Source: Aquimarina sp. AU58 (GTDB taxonomy: Bacteria > Bacteroidota > Bacteroidia > Flavobacteriales > Flavobacteriaceae). From it: DNA of 64,000 nt. Numbering within the stretch: position 1 is the stretch's first letter; each line of letters opens with the position of its first letter. Position numbers and translations under genes: made by a program. The stretch spans positions 186,001 to 250,000 of the forward strand of contig NZ_OMPD01000014.1 of assembly GCF_900312745.1 (NCBI RefSeq). The letters are read 5' to 3'. Below the pieces are notes generated by a model. That model did no database searches. It saw nothing but the letters and a program-made list of their open reading frames with translations, and was not told the origin of the DNA. Positions 29,585 through 38,733 of the stretch are shown one piece after another.

Positions 29585-30463
29585 ATGTTCTCAATAATTT
29601 TCAATAAGAAATCGACTGCAGCATCTGGCGTAATTGGTTTGAATGAAAGAAACATAAAGCTTATTTATCCCAATAACCCGAAGAGGCATTATCCCTTAGC
29701 CGATGATAAAGTGCTTACCAAAGAAATATTACATCAATACAATATCCCTTGTGCAGAAACCTATGCAGTAATCGAATATAATAGTGATATTAAAGAAGCA
29801 TGGGAATCCTGCAAACATTATCCTTCTGTAGCAATAAAACCAGCAAATGGTTGTGGTGGTGGCGGAATTAAAATTCTTAAAAAGGACAAGAAAGATAATT
29901 GGATATGCAACGGTGAAATGATTACCGATCGAGAAGTATTTCAACATATGGCATCTATAATTATGGGATTTTTTTCGTTAGGTTCTCACGACAGGGTACT
30001 TATCGAAGAATGCATAGAGCCACATCCTTTTTTTTATGAGATATATCCACAGGGAGTACCCGACTTTAGAATCATAACACTTAATAAAATACCATTAATG
30101 GGAATGTTAAGAATGCCCACAGATAGGTCTGATGGTAAAGCCAATCTTCATCAAAATGGGGTAGGTATAGGTATCGACATGAAAGGAGGAAGATTATTAG
30201 AAGTATATGATGGCAAAGAATATAGCAATCATCACCCGGATAGTACATTTTTGGTTAATGGTACCCCCATACCATACTGGAAAGAAATTTTGGAAATATC
30301 TATAGCAACTGCTAAGGCATTTCCATTAAACTATCTGGGGATTGATATTGTGATCGATAAAAATAAAGGCCCACAAATTATGGAAATCAATGTTCGACCT
30401 GGCCTTGGGATTCAGCTAGTAAATAAAACCGGATTAAAAGAAGTAATAAAACAAGCTATTTAA
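29585..30463 (+). CDS. ATP-grasp ligase (alpha-L-glutamate ligase-like, ATPgrasp_ST)
   Basis: ATP-grasp enzyme of 292 residues: central KPANGCGGGGIK-type nucleotide loop (about 82-95), and the metal-binding end IMEINVRPGLG (about 268-278). Family members join carboxylates to amines using ATP. It lies 82 bases after the transglutaminase-7TM gene, the partner usually found with this family, so it probably forms an amide or peptide bond on a product handled by the membrane protein. Confidence 0.87.
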   Translation: MFSIIFNKKSTAASGVIGLNERNIKLIYPNNPKRHYPLADDKVLTKEILHQYNIPCAETYAVIEYNSDIKEAWESCKHYPSVAIKPANGCGGGGIKILKKDKKDNWICNGEMITDREVFQHMASIIMGFFSLGSHDRVLIEECIEPHPFFYEIYPQGVPDFRIITLNKIPLMGMLRMPTDRSDGKANLHQNGVGIGIDMKGGRLLEVYDGKEYSNHHPDSTFLVNGTPIPYWKEILEISIATAKAFPLNYLGIDIVIDKNKGPQIMEINVRPGLGIQLVNKTGLKEVIKQAI

Positions 30464-30495
30464 ATAACGCATTAAACAAAAGAAGGAAAATTGTA

Positions 30496-31629
30496 ATGGA
30501 AAACAGAAATATAATACTTGCTGTACTCATCCTATTTATATACGCTATAGGCTTTTCGCAGAGTAAAAACACTTTCGATATCGAAACACAGGGAGGGTAT
30601 GAATACAACTATTTTAAAAGCCCTAAAGAAGTAAGAGTGAATGATAGTGTACTTTCAAAAGAGGATTTGATATCAAGTAGCATCTATCAGGATATCTCAA
30701 TCAATTATAAGTACCGTTATAAATGGAAAAAAAACAGAATAAGGTTGTCTTTAAATCCTTTTTCAAGACTATTTTATGAGAATTTTGATGATAGTTATTG
30801 GAGCTTGGATACAAGAGCAAAATACGATCACAGATTTACTAAAAAAACTACTTTTTTAGCCGAAGTTAGATTTAGGCGAATGAATAGAGAAGGTTTGGGC
30901 GGAGATCAGGATGTATTGATTAATCCATTGGGATATACAAACTATGGAGCTACCGCAGGAATAAAGCTTATGCCTTTTAATGCTAATGAAATGACATTAG
31001 AAGGGTTTTATAACTTTAAAAATTTTGATGCTTTTGGAGTAAGGGATCTACAATTTGATGAGTTTGGAGTTCAATTCTCCAGTGTGCAATCCTTTACTGT
31101 AAATCGATTAGAACACAAGCTAGGGGTGAATACATATTTCAAAAAAAGAAAGTATGATACTTTTAATGCTAGCGAAATAGATACAGACGGTGAAAGAGAT
31201 TGGGACTACATAAAAGGAGGTTTGTTTTATGAATTACCGTTTAGCGAGAAATTTAAAATAAAGCCCAATTTTGTGTATTACACAAGGATCGATAACTCTA
31301 CCGGGCGTTCTGGATTTAATCAGTTTGGTCCGGGAATCAATATGAGATATAAAAATAAAACAACCAAAGTACGAACCTCTCTGTCTTTTATTACCAGAAA
31401 ATACAAAGAAATTGAAGCCAGAAATACCGAGATAGCAATAGGAGAAAATTTGAAATATCAATATGCAAATTTTAATCTAAATGCTTCACATAAAATAGGA
31501 AATGGATTTTCATTAACTGCAACACTATATTCTAGGGTGAGGATTACAAATTATACAGATATAGACGCCCGTTCTTTCAGAAATTATAGAAACCAATATG
31601 CAGGAATAGGTATTCTATGGGAATTATAA
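30496..31629 (+). CDS. outer-membrane beta-barrel protein of unknown family
   Basis: Protein of 377 residues with a signal peptide (cleavage after about residue 22, IGFSQ-SKN) and alternating hydrophobic/polar strands throughout, ending in a short GIGILWEL strand, the pattern of an outer-membrane barrel of about 16 or more strands. Third gene of the operon, 32 bases after the ATP-grasp gene. The role is likely export or anchoring of the operon's product; this is inference. Confidence 0.72.
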   Translation: MENRNIILAVLILFIYAIGFSQSKNTFDIETQGGYEYNYFKSPKEVRVNDSVLSKEDLISSSIYQDISINYKYRYKWKKNRIRLSLNPFSRLFYENFDDSYWSLDTRAKYDHRFTKKTTFLAEVRFRRMNREGLGGDQDVLINPLGYTNYGATAGIKLMPFNANEMTLEGFYNFKNFDAFGVRDLQFDEFGVQFSSVQSFTVNRLEHKLGVNTYFKKRKYDTFNASEIDTDGERDWDYIKGGLFYELPFSEKFKIKPNFVYYTRIDNSTGRSGFNQFGPGINMRYKNKTTKVRTSLSFITRKYKEIEARNTEIAIGENLKYQYANFNLNASHKIGNGFSLTATLYSRVRITNYTDIDARSFRNYRNQYAGIGILWEL

Positions 31630-31663
31630 CATATTCCCTTTTATTTATTGTTAGTTTTTTTGG

Positions 31664-31696
31664 GTTAAGCGTTACTTTTGTAGCGCTTAACTTTTT
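31664..31696 (+). terminator. terminator after the ATP-grasp operon
   Basis: Twelve-base stem with one G-U wobble (GTTAAGCGTTAC / GTAGCGCTTAAC) and a TTTT loop, followed by five T. The loop region also contains TACTTTTG, which matches the promoter consensus TAnnTTTG, so it could double as part of a promoter. Confidence 0.75.
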
Positions 31697-31822
31697 AATA
31701 AGATCAAGTTGGTAAAATTATGATTAGCAGTATTCGAACTATTAATCTAACTTATCCAGTTTAAAAGTGAACTCTTATTAAATATCCAAAGCACATTTGA
31801 CAACCATAATTGAGTAAGGACA

Positions 31823-32179
31823 ATGGCAAGAGACGAAAAGCTAAAAGAACGCTGGGAGATCCTGGTAAAAAAACTGTCGGATCAGTTTGCAGACGGAGAA
31901 GATTTAGATCTCGACGGGATTATATATCTAATAGGAGTACAAGAATTGGGTCAGTTACACCGGAAGTTTAAAAAAGACGAAAAATTAGATTTAATGCATA
32001 TTGCCATATGTCGACTTTTAGAACCTTATGGTTATTATGAATTTGATTATTATGATGATGATGGTTGGCCACATTATAAGATTAAAGAACAATTACCTAG
32101 TCTTAAAGCAGGTGAACAATCTGTTTTGATGAAAGAAGCTATTGTAAGTTATTTTTTGGTAAGTAGGTATATCGTATAA
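31823..32179 (+). CDS. conserved small cytoplasmic protein
   Basis: Protein of 118 residues, highly charged, with helices and an aromatic-acidic patch YGYYEFDYYDDDGWPHYK (about 71-88). I recognise the type as widely conserved in flavobacteria but know no function or named domain. It stands alone between a terminator and the AraC gene. Confidence 0.75.
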   Translation: MARDEKLKERWEILVKKLSDQFADGEDLDLDGIIYLIGVQELGQLHRKFKKDEKLDLMHIAICRLLEPYGYYEFDYYDDDGWPHYKIKEQLPSLKAGEQSVLMKEAIVSYFLVSRYIV

Positions 32180-32249
32180 GTACAGTATCGAGAACAAAAC
32201 AAGATATCAACATCGTGATTTTGGGAAAATAAATTTCTCTCAAAGTAAT

Positions 32250-33017
32250 ATGCCAACAATTTACAATGGTAAAACAACAGGTATTGCTTTAAAATATGTG
32301 ATAGAAGGAAAAGAACATTATAAAACGAATATAAATCGATTAAATGTGCATAAGGGTCAATTTATTATCCTGAGAGAAAATATTGACTACGAAGTGTATT
32401 CTAAAAATATAAGTACCCAAGGTTTTTGTCTAGATATCAATCCAGAATTATTAGATGTAGAGATATCAGATTTTTTGAAAAATGATTTATTATTTAATCA
32501 ACCATTTTCGGGAATTTTATCTACCTCATTAGGCAAGTCTATATACGATTTTACTAACACTACTACAACGGCTAAATTTGCTCAAAAACCTTTAGAGATT
32601 ATTACTAAGCTTAAAGACGATTTACTCTGCTTTCAAAATGATCTAACCATAATCGGAAATGGTTTACAAAACATAACCAAAAGGAGTTACACACAAAAAC
32701 TTCTGGTTTCAAAACTTTTTGAAGCAAGAGAATATATTCATTTATATTATGCACATAAAATTTCGCTAAATACTCTTGCCAGTATATCAGGCATCTCTAA
32801 GTATCATTTTGCCAGAGTTTTTAAAATTTGTTTTAAAATAACTCCGTTACAAATGCAGGAGCAGTTGCGAATGGAAAAAGCCAGAGAACTATTACATAGT
32901 GGTAAGATTTCTTTAACTTCGATAGCATATCAATTAGGGTATACAGATTTAGCTTCGTTTTCTAAAAGATTTAAAAAATATTACAAAATACCGCCTTCAC
33001 AATATGAAGTGATTTAA
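32250..33017 (+). CDS. AraC-family transcriptional regulator
   Basis: Regulator of 255 residues: an N-terminal beta-rich, cupin-like sensing region (about 1-140) and a C-terminal AraC double helix-turn-helix (about 155-255, with LNTLASISGISKYHFARVFK and ISLTSIAYQLGYTDLASFSKRFKKYY). It precedes the DUF885 gene on the same strand by 99 bases and could control it. Confidence 0.92.
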   Translation: MPTIYNGKTTGIALKYVIEGKEHYKTNINRLNVHKGQFIILRENIDYEVYSKNISTQGFCLDINPELLDVEISDFLKNDLLFNQPFSGILSTSLGKSIYDFTNTTTTAKFAQKPLEIITKLKDDLLCFQNDLTIIGNGLQNITKRSYTQKLLVSKLFEAREYIHLYYAHKISLNTLASISGISKYHFARVFKICFKITPLQMQEQLRMEKARELLHSGKISLTSIAYQLGYTDLASFSKRFKKYYKIPPSQYEVI

Positions 33018-33116
33018 ACTATTCTCAATTCTATATAAAATAGCAAGATTGCACAAACTATAGTGAGATTTCTATAGTATCATTGTATTAAAACAGATTT
33101 TAAAAATCAAATTAAT

Positions 33117-34424
33117 ATGGTAAGTAGAGATATTAGAATTATAGTACAGATATTTATGTTCGTTCTATTTAGTTGCCAAAACAAAACCGAAAGCCAATCT
33201 ATTGAATGGGAAACTATAACCAAAGAGTTTATAAAGAACTATAAAAAACTAGATCTTCAGGGATTAGAACTTTCTTTTGTAGAAAACCTTAAGAACATTA
33301 GGGGCAAGAAATCTGTTCAAAACCAGGAAGAAGTATTTATTTCTTTAGAAAATGCATTACAAAAAATAGACAAAAATCAATTATCTGATCGTGATAAATT
33401 GGATTATGAAGTATTGCTTTATGAATGTGAACTGAATCGGGAGAGAATCATAATCGAAAAAAAATGGTTAAATGCGATTAGAGATAGTATCCCAACCACT
33501 AAAATATTTGATGTGCCAAATGGAAAAGATTGGTATGCGTATTTTTTAAAAAAGTGGGTAGATAAAGACGCAACACCAGACCAGATATATGATTTGGGAG
33601 TAAAAGAAATAGAAAAGGTAACTTCAAAAATCAAAGAAATACAGATCAAATCCGGGATGGATAGTTTGAATTTTAATAGACATATTAGGGATTCTGTATT
33701 TTTTTATTCTAATGTTGAAATGGTTCAAAAGCGTTTTTTAAAAATCAGAGAAACTGTAGCCAACAAATTACCAGAAATATTTCCATTTACAGATAGAATT
33801 CCAGAAGTAAAAATTAAACAAGGAACGAATAAAAATTTGTCTCAAGTTCCAGGTTTTTATACAAATGGTACCTTTTATTATAATTATTTCAATACATCTT
33901 TTAATAAGCGACAAGTAGGTTGGTTATACGTTCATGAAGGAATGCCAGGACATCATTATCAGGCAATGGTTGAAACGTTATTGCATCGCTCTGATATTCA
34001 AAAAATGTTTAGATATAGAGGAGTTGCAGAAGGATGGGCTGCATATGTAGAAGAAATAGGAAAGGAAATAGGAGCATATCAAAACATATATGATGAATTA
34101 GGAAAATGGGAATGGGATATTATTCGTTCTGTACGAGTAGCATTAGATGTAGGTCTTAATTATTATGGCTGGAGTGACCAAAAAGCGTTAAAATTTTGGC
34201 AACAATATATCAAAGGACAAGATGATATTGCTTTTCGCGAAATAGCTAGAATGAAAAGATGGCCAGTACAAGTTATCACGTATAAATATGGATCCAATAA
34301 AATACTTCAATGGAAATCACAACTCGAAAAAAATCAAAACTTTAACCTTAAAGAATTTCACAAAAACATTTTAAAAAACGGATTGTTACCTTATTCAATT
34401 TTAGAATCACAACTAGGACTGTAA
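33117..34424 (+). CDS. DUF885-family lipoprotein, putative zinc peptidase
   Basis: Protein of 435 residues with a lipoprotein-like start (hydrophobic run ending LFSC, Cys20). The DUF885 core carries HEGMPGHHYQ (His273, Glu274, His279/280) and a downstream AEGWAAYVEE glutamate, which together look like a gluzincin-type metal site. Family members are annotated as carboxypeptidases of unknown substrate. Likely periplasmic or membrane-anchored. Confidence 0.85.
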   Translation: MVSRDIRIIVQIFMFVLFSCQNKTESQSIEWETITKEFIKNYKKLDLQGLELSFVENLKNIRGKKSVQNQEEVFISLENALQKIDKNQLSDRDKLDYEVLLYECELNRERIIIEKKWLNAIRDSIPTTKIFDVPNGKDWYAYFLKKWVDKDATPDQIYDLGVKEIEKVTSKIKEIQIKSGMDSLNFNRHIRDSVFFYSNVEMVQKRFLKIRETVANKLPEIFPFTDRIPEVKIKQGTNKNLSQVPGFYTNGTFYYNYFNTSFNKRQVGWLYVHEGMPGHHYQAMVETLLHRSDIQKMFRYRGVAEGWAAYVEEIGKEIGAYQNIYDELGKWEWDIIRSVRVALDVGLNYYGWSDQKALKFWQQYIKGQDDIAFREIARMKRWPVQVITYKYGSNKILQWKSQLEKNQNFNLKEFHKNILKNGLLPYSILESQLGL

Positions 34425-34524
34425 TTAATTCATATTTATGAAAGCATTATCGTATGATGATTATGAAGTTCATTATATTTAGAGTGCTTATTTAATAATG
34501 ATAAAATACAGATAGATTTATAGT

Positions 34525-35346
34525 ATGGTGGTTAGAACCTTAGAAGAAGTTGCGTTTAAATCGATAATAGATTGCTTTCTAATTTCATTTAAAAACTACT
34601 TTGTAGAAATGCCTACAGATTTAGAGTATTATAAAGAAAGATGGGATAACGCAAAAGTTCGATTTGATCTATCCTATGGTATGTTTGATGATGAGAAGCT
34701 TGTTGGATTTATTATAAATGGAATTGACAAACGAAACGGAGATCTAATCGCATTTAACACAGGAACAGGGGTGATTCCTGAGTATCGAGGAAAAAAGATA
34801 GTGCAATCTATCTATGAATATGCTCTTAAAGATTTAAAACAAAATGGTATTACTCTATGTTCTTTAGAAGTAATCAAAGAGAATACAATTGCCATTAGGT
34901 CCTATGAAAATGTTGGCTTTAAGAAATGTAAAAATTATAAATGCTTTAAAGGTAAAATACAGATTGAGAATGAGAAAATTATTGAGTTAAATGAAATTGA
35001 TTTTAACCAATTTGATACGATAAATTTACCCAATCAGGAATACTATTCCTGGGACAATCACAAAAACTCAATCAAAGATGGAAATTATAGATATTTTCAA
35101 GTTTTAAGAGATCAAATGCCCGAATCCTATTTTGTTATAAATCCAGTAAATGGATATTTAGCTCAATTTGATCTTTTGAATAAAAATGAATTAGGATGGT
35201 ATCGTCTGTTTTCAGGGATTAAAAGTATCTGTGAGACTATAAAAATTAATAATATTGATACAAGACTTGTCGAGAAAATAAACTATTTGAATTCGATACA
35301 TGTCGAAAACATAATTGATCAATACGAAATGGAATTAAGAATATAA
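34525..35346 (+). CDS. GNAT-family N-acetyltransferase
   Basis: Protein of 273 residues. The N-terminal half is a GNAT domain with the acetyl-CoA loop VIPEYRGKKIVQSIYEYAL (about 88-106) and the later GFKKCKNYK strand. The C-terminal half is a second, weaker GNAT-like half, so the protein may be a double-GNAT. Substrate unknown. Ends 55 bases before the pheS start. Confidence 0.85.
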   Translation: MVVRTLEEVAFKSIIDCFLISFKNYFVEMPTDLEYYKERWDNAKVRFDLSYGMFDDEKLVGFIINGIDKRNGDLIAFNTGTGVIPEYRGKKIVQSIYEYALKDLKQNGITLCSLEVIKENTIAIRSYENVGFKKCKNYKCFKGKIQIENEKIIELNEIDFNQFDTINLPNQEYYSWDNHKNSIKDGNYRYFQVLRDQMPESYFVINPVNGYLAQFDLLNKNELGWYRLFSGIKSICETIKINNIDTRLVEKINYLNSIHVENIIDQYEMELRI

Positions 35347-35374
35347 ATGTACTATTCTATTAACCTAAATTGCG

Positions 35375-35382
35375 TAAATTTG
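35375..35382 (+). promoter_or_regulatory. promoter -7 box of pheS
   Basis: TAAATTTG matches the Bacteroidota consensus TAnnTTTG and ends 22 bases before the ATG of pheS at 35405 (19 before 35402). No clear upstream TTTG was found at the expected spacing. Confidence 0.5.
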
Positions 35383-35401
35383 CCGTTCTATTAAGAAAAT
35401 A

Positions 35402-36424
35402 GTGATGATTGATAAGATTAAAGAGTATATAGAAGAAGTTGATAGTTTTAAAGCTAAAACGAAAGAAGATGTTGAGGCATTTCGAATTAAGTTTTCGGGT
35501 AAAAAAGGATTGATCAACGAATTCTTTGCAGAGTTCAGAAATGTAGCTAATGACCAGAAAAAAGAATTTGGACAAGCTATTAATGCTCTTAAAGTAGCAG
35601 CAGAAGGAAAGGTAAAATCTTTAAAAGATGAATTAGAATCCAAAGACGAAGATAAAGGACTTTATGGCGATCTTACAAGACCGGCAGAACCTATTGCTTT
35701 GGGATCTAGACATCCTATTTCTTTGGTGAAAAATCAAATCATCGATATTTTTTCTCGTATAGGATTTAATGTAAGTGAAGGCCCGGAGATAGAAGATGAC
35801 TGGCATAACTTTACAGCACTTAATTTACCAGAATATCACCCAGCACGAGATATGCAGGATACGTTTTTTATACAAACAGATCCAGATATTCTGTTACGTA
35901 CTCATACCTCGTCGGTTCAAGTACGATATATGGAAAATAATAAACCTCCAATTCGTACAATTTCTCCAGGAAGAGTATATCGTAATGAAGCTATTTCTGC
36001 ACGATCACATTGTTTTTTTCACCAGGTAGAAGGATTGTATATTGATAAAGATGTGTCGTTTGCCGATTTAAAACAGACACTTCAATACTTTACTACAGAG
36101 ATGTTTGGTAAATCAAGAATTAGATTACGCCCATCGTATTTTCCGTTTACCGAGCCTAGTGCAGAAGTAGATGTATACTGGGGATTAGAAACAGAGACCG
36201 ATTATAAAATGACCAAAGGAACAGGTTGGTTAGAAATTATGGGTTGCGGAATGGTGGATCCTAACGTGCTTAAAAATTGTAATATAGACCCTCAGGAATA
36301 TAGTGGTTTTGCATTTGGGATGGGAATCGATCGTATTGCTCTTTTATTATATGGTGTGTCTGATATTCGAATGCTTAGCGAAAATGATGTACGTTTCCTA
36401 GAGCAATTTAAATCTTCACTATAG
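35402..36424 (+). CDS. pheS: phenylalanine-tRNA ligase alpha subunit
   Basis: Class II aminoacyl-tRNA synthetase subunit of 340 residues, acting with PheT (not in the window). An N-terminal coiled-coil arm (1-90) is followed by the catalytic domain with motif 2 ([23 protein letters not shown], here [20 protein letters not shown]) and motif 3 [14 protein letters not shown]. Length is standard. The start could be either of two adjacent Met codons (35402 or 35405). Confidence 0.97.
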   Translation: MMIDKIKEYIEEVDSFKAKTKEDVEAFRIKFSGKKGLINEFFAEFRNVANDQKKEFGQAINALKVAAEGKVKSLKDELESKDEDKGLYGDLTRPAEPIALGSRHPISLVKNQIIDIFSRIGFNVSEGPEIEDDWHNFTALNLPEYHPARDMQDTFFIQTDPDILLRTHTSSVQVRYMENNKPPIRTISPGRVYRNEAISARSHCFFHQVEGLYIDKDVSFADLKQTLQYFTTEMFGKSRIRLRPSYFPFTEPSAEVDVYWGLETETDYKMTKGTGWLEIMGCGMVDPNVLKNCNIDPQEYSGFAFGMGIDRIALLLYGVSDIRMLSENDVRFLEQFKSSL

Positions 36425-36432
36425 GGCACAAC

Positions 36433-36828
36433 ATGAAGAAAGATATTGAAATACCTATTGTAGAAGGTGTTTATATTGCAGTGGTCAAAGAATGGGACGA
36501 AGAATTTCTTGCTCAACATTGGAACTCCTATATCATTAATGATCGAGATGCCGAAATAGAAATGGTTTTAGTGGTAACCAAAGGATACGATGGGGATCGG
36601 AAAACTTCATTGCTACGTCACGGTATAGGAACAATGGAAGCAAAATCTTCTGCCAAAATCGAAATGCTTCAGGAAGAATTACTGGGAATGAATAATGAAT
36701 TTGTTGTCACTTTCTTTGCAGAAAGTAAAATGTATGATAAAAAGTATGTGTTTAGAAAACATACTATAAATGAAAACGCTTTTCAGAATTTACCAGTAAT
36801 GGATCAATTGGGAGTATTGGTAAAATAA
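36433..36828 (+). CDS. conserved small protein downstream of pheS
   Basis: Protein of 131 residues starting 8 bases after the pheS stop, so co-transcribed. It is a mixed alpha/beta cytoplasmic protein with no signal peptide; visible segments include VEGVYIAVVKEWDEEFLAQHW and a central GYDGDRKTSLLRHG. It looks like a conserved flavobacterial protein; I know no function. Confidence 0.78.
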   Translation: MKKDIEIPIVEGVYIAVVKEWDEEFLAQHWNSYIINDRDAEIEMVLVVTKGYDGDRKTSLLRHGIGTMEAKSSAKIEMLQEELLGMNNEFVVTFFAESKMYDKKYVFRKHTINENAFQNLPVMDQLGVLVK

Positions 36829-37197
36829 ATGCTAATTATAACTACCTTCAATATATCAGAGATGTAAATTAGAATGATTTCCTACTGCAGGATAATCTTC
36901 TCTTTTTGCACAGTAATAGTACCTTAATACCTCTAAAGGTTTCCAAGTATCTTAAAATTTATTAGTTACAGCAATTACATTGAACATTGATACTACTGTC
37001 TAGTTCTTCCCCAGATAGATCTGTATTGTACTGGATCTATACTGCTCAATTTTTAGCGATCGTTCTTTTTTAATATGGTTTTTATAAATAACCATTTAAT
37101 TCTAACTTTAATTGTAAGCTATGATTAATAAATGAGACTAAGAAGCATCGATAAAATGCTATTATAATCGATAAAATACACATTTTAACGTTAATTA
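36829..37197. other. intergenic gap
   Basis: No coding signal seen. Its only structure is an 11-base direct repeat, ATCGATAAAAT, at 37147-37157 and 37167-37177, exactly 20 bases apart (two helical turns), just upstream of the next gene's promoter. Confidence 0.5.
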
Positions 37198-37229
37198 TTT
37201 GTTAATAAGAAGTATTTTTCTGATTTTTG
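37198..37229 (+). promoter_or_regulatory. probable promoter of the lipocalin-like lipoprotein
   Basis: TTTG (37198-37201) and GATTTTTG (37222-37229, one mismatch to TAnnTTTG) are separated by 20 bases. The ATG at 37254 follows 24 bases later. The placement supports 37254, not the TTG at 37239, as the start. Confidence 0.5.
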
Positions 37230-37253
37230 TAGCTGTAATTGGAAATACAACAT

Positions 37254-37754
37254 ATGAAGAGACTTTTACCAGCTTATGCTACGTTTTTGGTCTTGACACT
37301 TTTTGGAATATATTCTTGCGGAAAAGGTGATTCTAATGCTTCTAATATTATGATAGTTGGCATATGGCAATTGAAGCAAGAGTTTAGTAATGAAGAAGAG
37401 AATGCGCCATTAGAAGAATTCCCGCTTTCCTCTTGTGAAAAAATGACAACTCTAGAAGTGTTAAAGAATGGTAGATTTATTGAGAAAAATTATTATGATA
37501 ATTTTGGAACAGGAGGAGAATGTATAAAGGATACTGAAGATACCCATGGGAGTTGGGAAAAAGAATCAGAAGGTATTTTTTATTTTATGTATGATAAGAG
37601 CGAAATCTTATTATTTAATAAATCTTATGTGACTGTCAAAAATGGAGATCTGGTAGTTACCATTGAATATGATGACCCTGATTTAGGATATGAAACTACC
37701 CTTAAATTTATTTATTCAAAAAAACATCAGGAAACTAGTTACTTACCAAAGTAA
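37254..37754 (+). CDS. lipocalin-like lipoprotein
   Basis: Lipoprotein of 166 residues; lipidated Cys22 in IYSCGKG. The rest (IVGIWQLKQE..., then alternating strands with CEKMTTLEVLKNGRF and HGSWEKESEG) has the lipocalin-like pattern common in Bacteroidota envelope lipoproteins: one small beta-barrel. Ligand unknown. Followed by a hairpin. Confidence 0.78.
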   Translation: MKRLLPAYATFLVLTLFGIYSCGKGDSNASNIMIVGIWQLKQEFSNEEENAPLEEFPLSSCEKMTTLEVLKNGRFIEKNYYDNFGTGGECIKDTEDTHGSWEKESEGIFYFMYDKSEILLFNKSYVTVKNGDLVVTIEYDDPDLGYETTLKFIYSKKHQETSYLPK

Positions 37755-37755
37755 A

Positions 37756-37784
37756 AGAACCCGTATTTAGTATACGGGCTCTTT
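37756..37784. terminator. bidirectional terminator
   Basis: Eleven-base stem AGAACCCGTAT / ATACGGGCTCT with a 5-base loop. The one mismatch becomes a G-U wobble when read on the minus strand. It lies between the convergent lipoprotein and 47-residue genes. Confidence 0.8.
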
Positions 37785-37789
37785 GTAGG

Positions 37790-37933
37790 CTAAAATTTCT
37801 GATGAGATTCTCGGGCCGCATTGGTTTTTTGTAAAGTTTCTAATGCCCATAAATAATGTTGTTGTGTTTCCTGGGTGACACCATGCTTACTTTTGTGAAG
37901 CATAAGGCGTTCATAAAGTTTTTTCTCTGTCAT
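37790..37933 (-). CDS. small helical-unit protein A1 (47 residues)
   Basis: Short gene too small for routine calling. It starts MTEKKLYERLMLHKSKHGVT and ends HQKF. It is clearly homologous to the 50-residue gene at 43910-44062 (shared MTEKKLYERLM, GVTQE, QHY-W), which supports both as real. It has the same E-x-LY-xxxM core as the neighbouring gene at 38003-38152, so both derive from one helical unit of about 38 residues. No known family. Confidence 0.68.
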   Translation of the reverse strand: MTEKKLYERLMLHKSKHGVTQETQQHYLWALETLQKTNAARESHQKF

Positions 37934-38002
37934 ACATGTTAATTTTGGTTAAAAACTATATTGATATTAGTATCTTTTATACATCCATAAAAATGCACAG
38001 GC

Positions 38003-38152
38003 TTACGAACCTGAAAGCTCTGATGATGTTGTATCAGTGTTGTCAGGCTTAAGTGCTTCTAGCATAGCAATAAAATAGCTTTGTTCTTTTTTACAAAACT
38101 GATGCTCCTCTTTATAGGCTAACATATATTGATATAACTCTTCTTGGGTCAT
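38003..38152 (-). CDS. small helical-unit protein A2 (49 residues)
   Basis: Short gene starting MTQEELYQYMLAYKEEHQFC, then QSYFIAMLEALKPD and a polar tail. It is homologous to each half of the 83-residue protein at 44088-44339. It is divergent from an XRE regulator across a spacer with a perfect 18-bp palindrome and a TACATTTG promoter box on its own strand. Predicted two-helix cytoplasmic protein; function unknown. Confidence 0.7.
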   Translation of the reverse strand: MTQEELYQYMLAYKEEHQFCKKEQSYFIAMLEALKPDNTDTTSSELSGS

Positions 38153-38171
38153 ACATAATCATCTGATGTGA

Positions 38172-38179
38172 CAAATGTA
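38172..38179 (-). promoter_or_regulatory. promoter -7 box for the A1/A2 genes
   Basis: Read on the minus strand, TACATTTG is a full match to TAnnTTTG and lies 19 bases upstream of the A2 start codon. The palindrome at 38186-38203 covers the region just upstream of it, where polymerase would bind. Confidence 0.55.
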
Positions 38180-38185
38180 ATAAAA

Positions 38186-38203
38186 AATTACCGATCGGTA
38201 ATT
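38186..38203. promoter_or_regulatory. XRE operator palindrome
   Basis: Perfect 18-bp palindrome AATTACCGAT/CGGTAATT in the divergent spacer between A2 and its XRE gene. It is positioned to block the A2 promoter and to act on the XRE gene's own promoter (TGAATTTG at 38203-38210, one mismatch). Confidence 0.72.
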
Positions 38204-38236
38204 GAATTTGTGTTTTATTAAGCTGAATTTTCCATT

Positions 38237-38461
38237 GTGGAAGAATATGACAAAAAAGAGCTACTAAATCTATTAGCTAAACGTGTAAAAGAATTGAGGT
38301 CAAGAAAAGATGTGACCCAAGAAGATGCGCTTAATGATACCGGAATTCACTTTGGAAGAATTGAACAAGGTAAAAGAGATATTTCTTTTTCAACACTTTT
38401 TAAAATTTGTCAATATTTTGAAATATCTCCAAAAGATTTCTTCACCAAAGACTTTGACTAA
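38237..38461 (+). CDS. XRE-family (Cro/C1-type) repressor
   Basis: Single-domain helix-turn-helix protein of 74 residues with a GTG start. HTH_3 fold about 12-68: LAKRVKELRSRKDVTQEDAL, then GIHFGRIEQGKRDISFSTLFKI. The recognition motif RIEQGKR is typical. No effector domain. Divergent from A1/A2; same arrangement as the regulator at 44464-44688. Confidence 0.88.
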   Translation: MEEYDKKELLNLLAKRVKELRSRKDVTQEDALNDTGIHFGRIEQGKRDISFSTLFKICQYFEISPKDFFTKDFD

Positions 38462-38688
38462 GTCTTTATGATCTAAATTTTCTTAAGCTTTATTACCAGA
38501 TTTTATAGACGAAACTCGTATTTGTTTTTTTTGAGCACTAATATATACCCTTGTATTACTACTCTATATGATTTAAATACAGAGTTCGACGTTCTTATAA
38601 GAATTTTGCTCTTAAGAAAAAGAAAGCCTAAGATCAATTTAGTCTACCTTATTTTATGTTCAATTAATTATTAAATGTAAAATCTTTA

Positions 38689-38706
38689 TTAAACGTTATC
38701 GTCTAA
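38689..38706. promoter_or_regulatory. TetR operator, upstream copy
   Basis: Imperfect palindrome TTAAACG-N4-CGTCTAA. The same 18-bp site recurs at 38734-38751, exactly 45 bases downstream. The shared 19-base word is AAACGTnAnCGTCTAATAA. Confidence 0.7.
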
Positions 38707-38720
38707 TAAGAATTTTGTTG

Positions 38721-38728
38721 TATATTTG
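38721..38728 (+). promoter_or_regulatory. promoter -7 box of the TetR operon
   Basis: TATATTTG, a full match to TAnnTTTG, lies between the two operator copies, so a repressor bound at both would bracket the promoter. Confidence 0.6.
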
Positions 38729-38733
38729 TTTTT

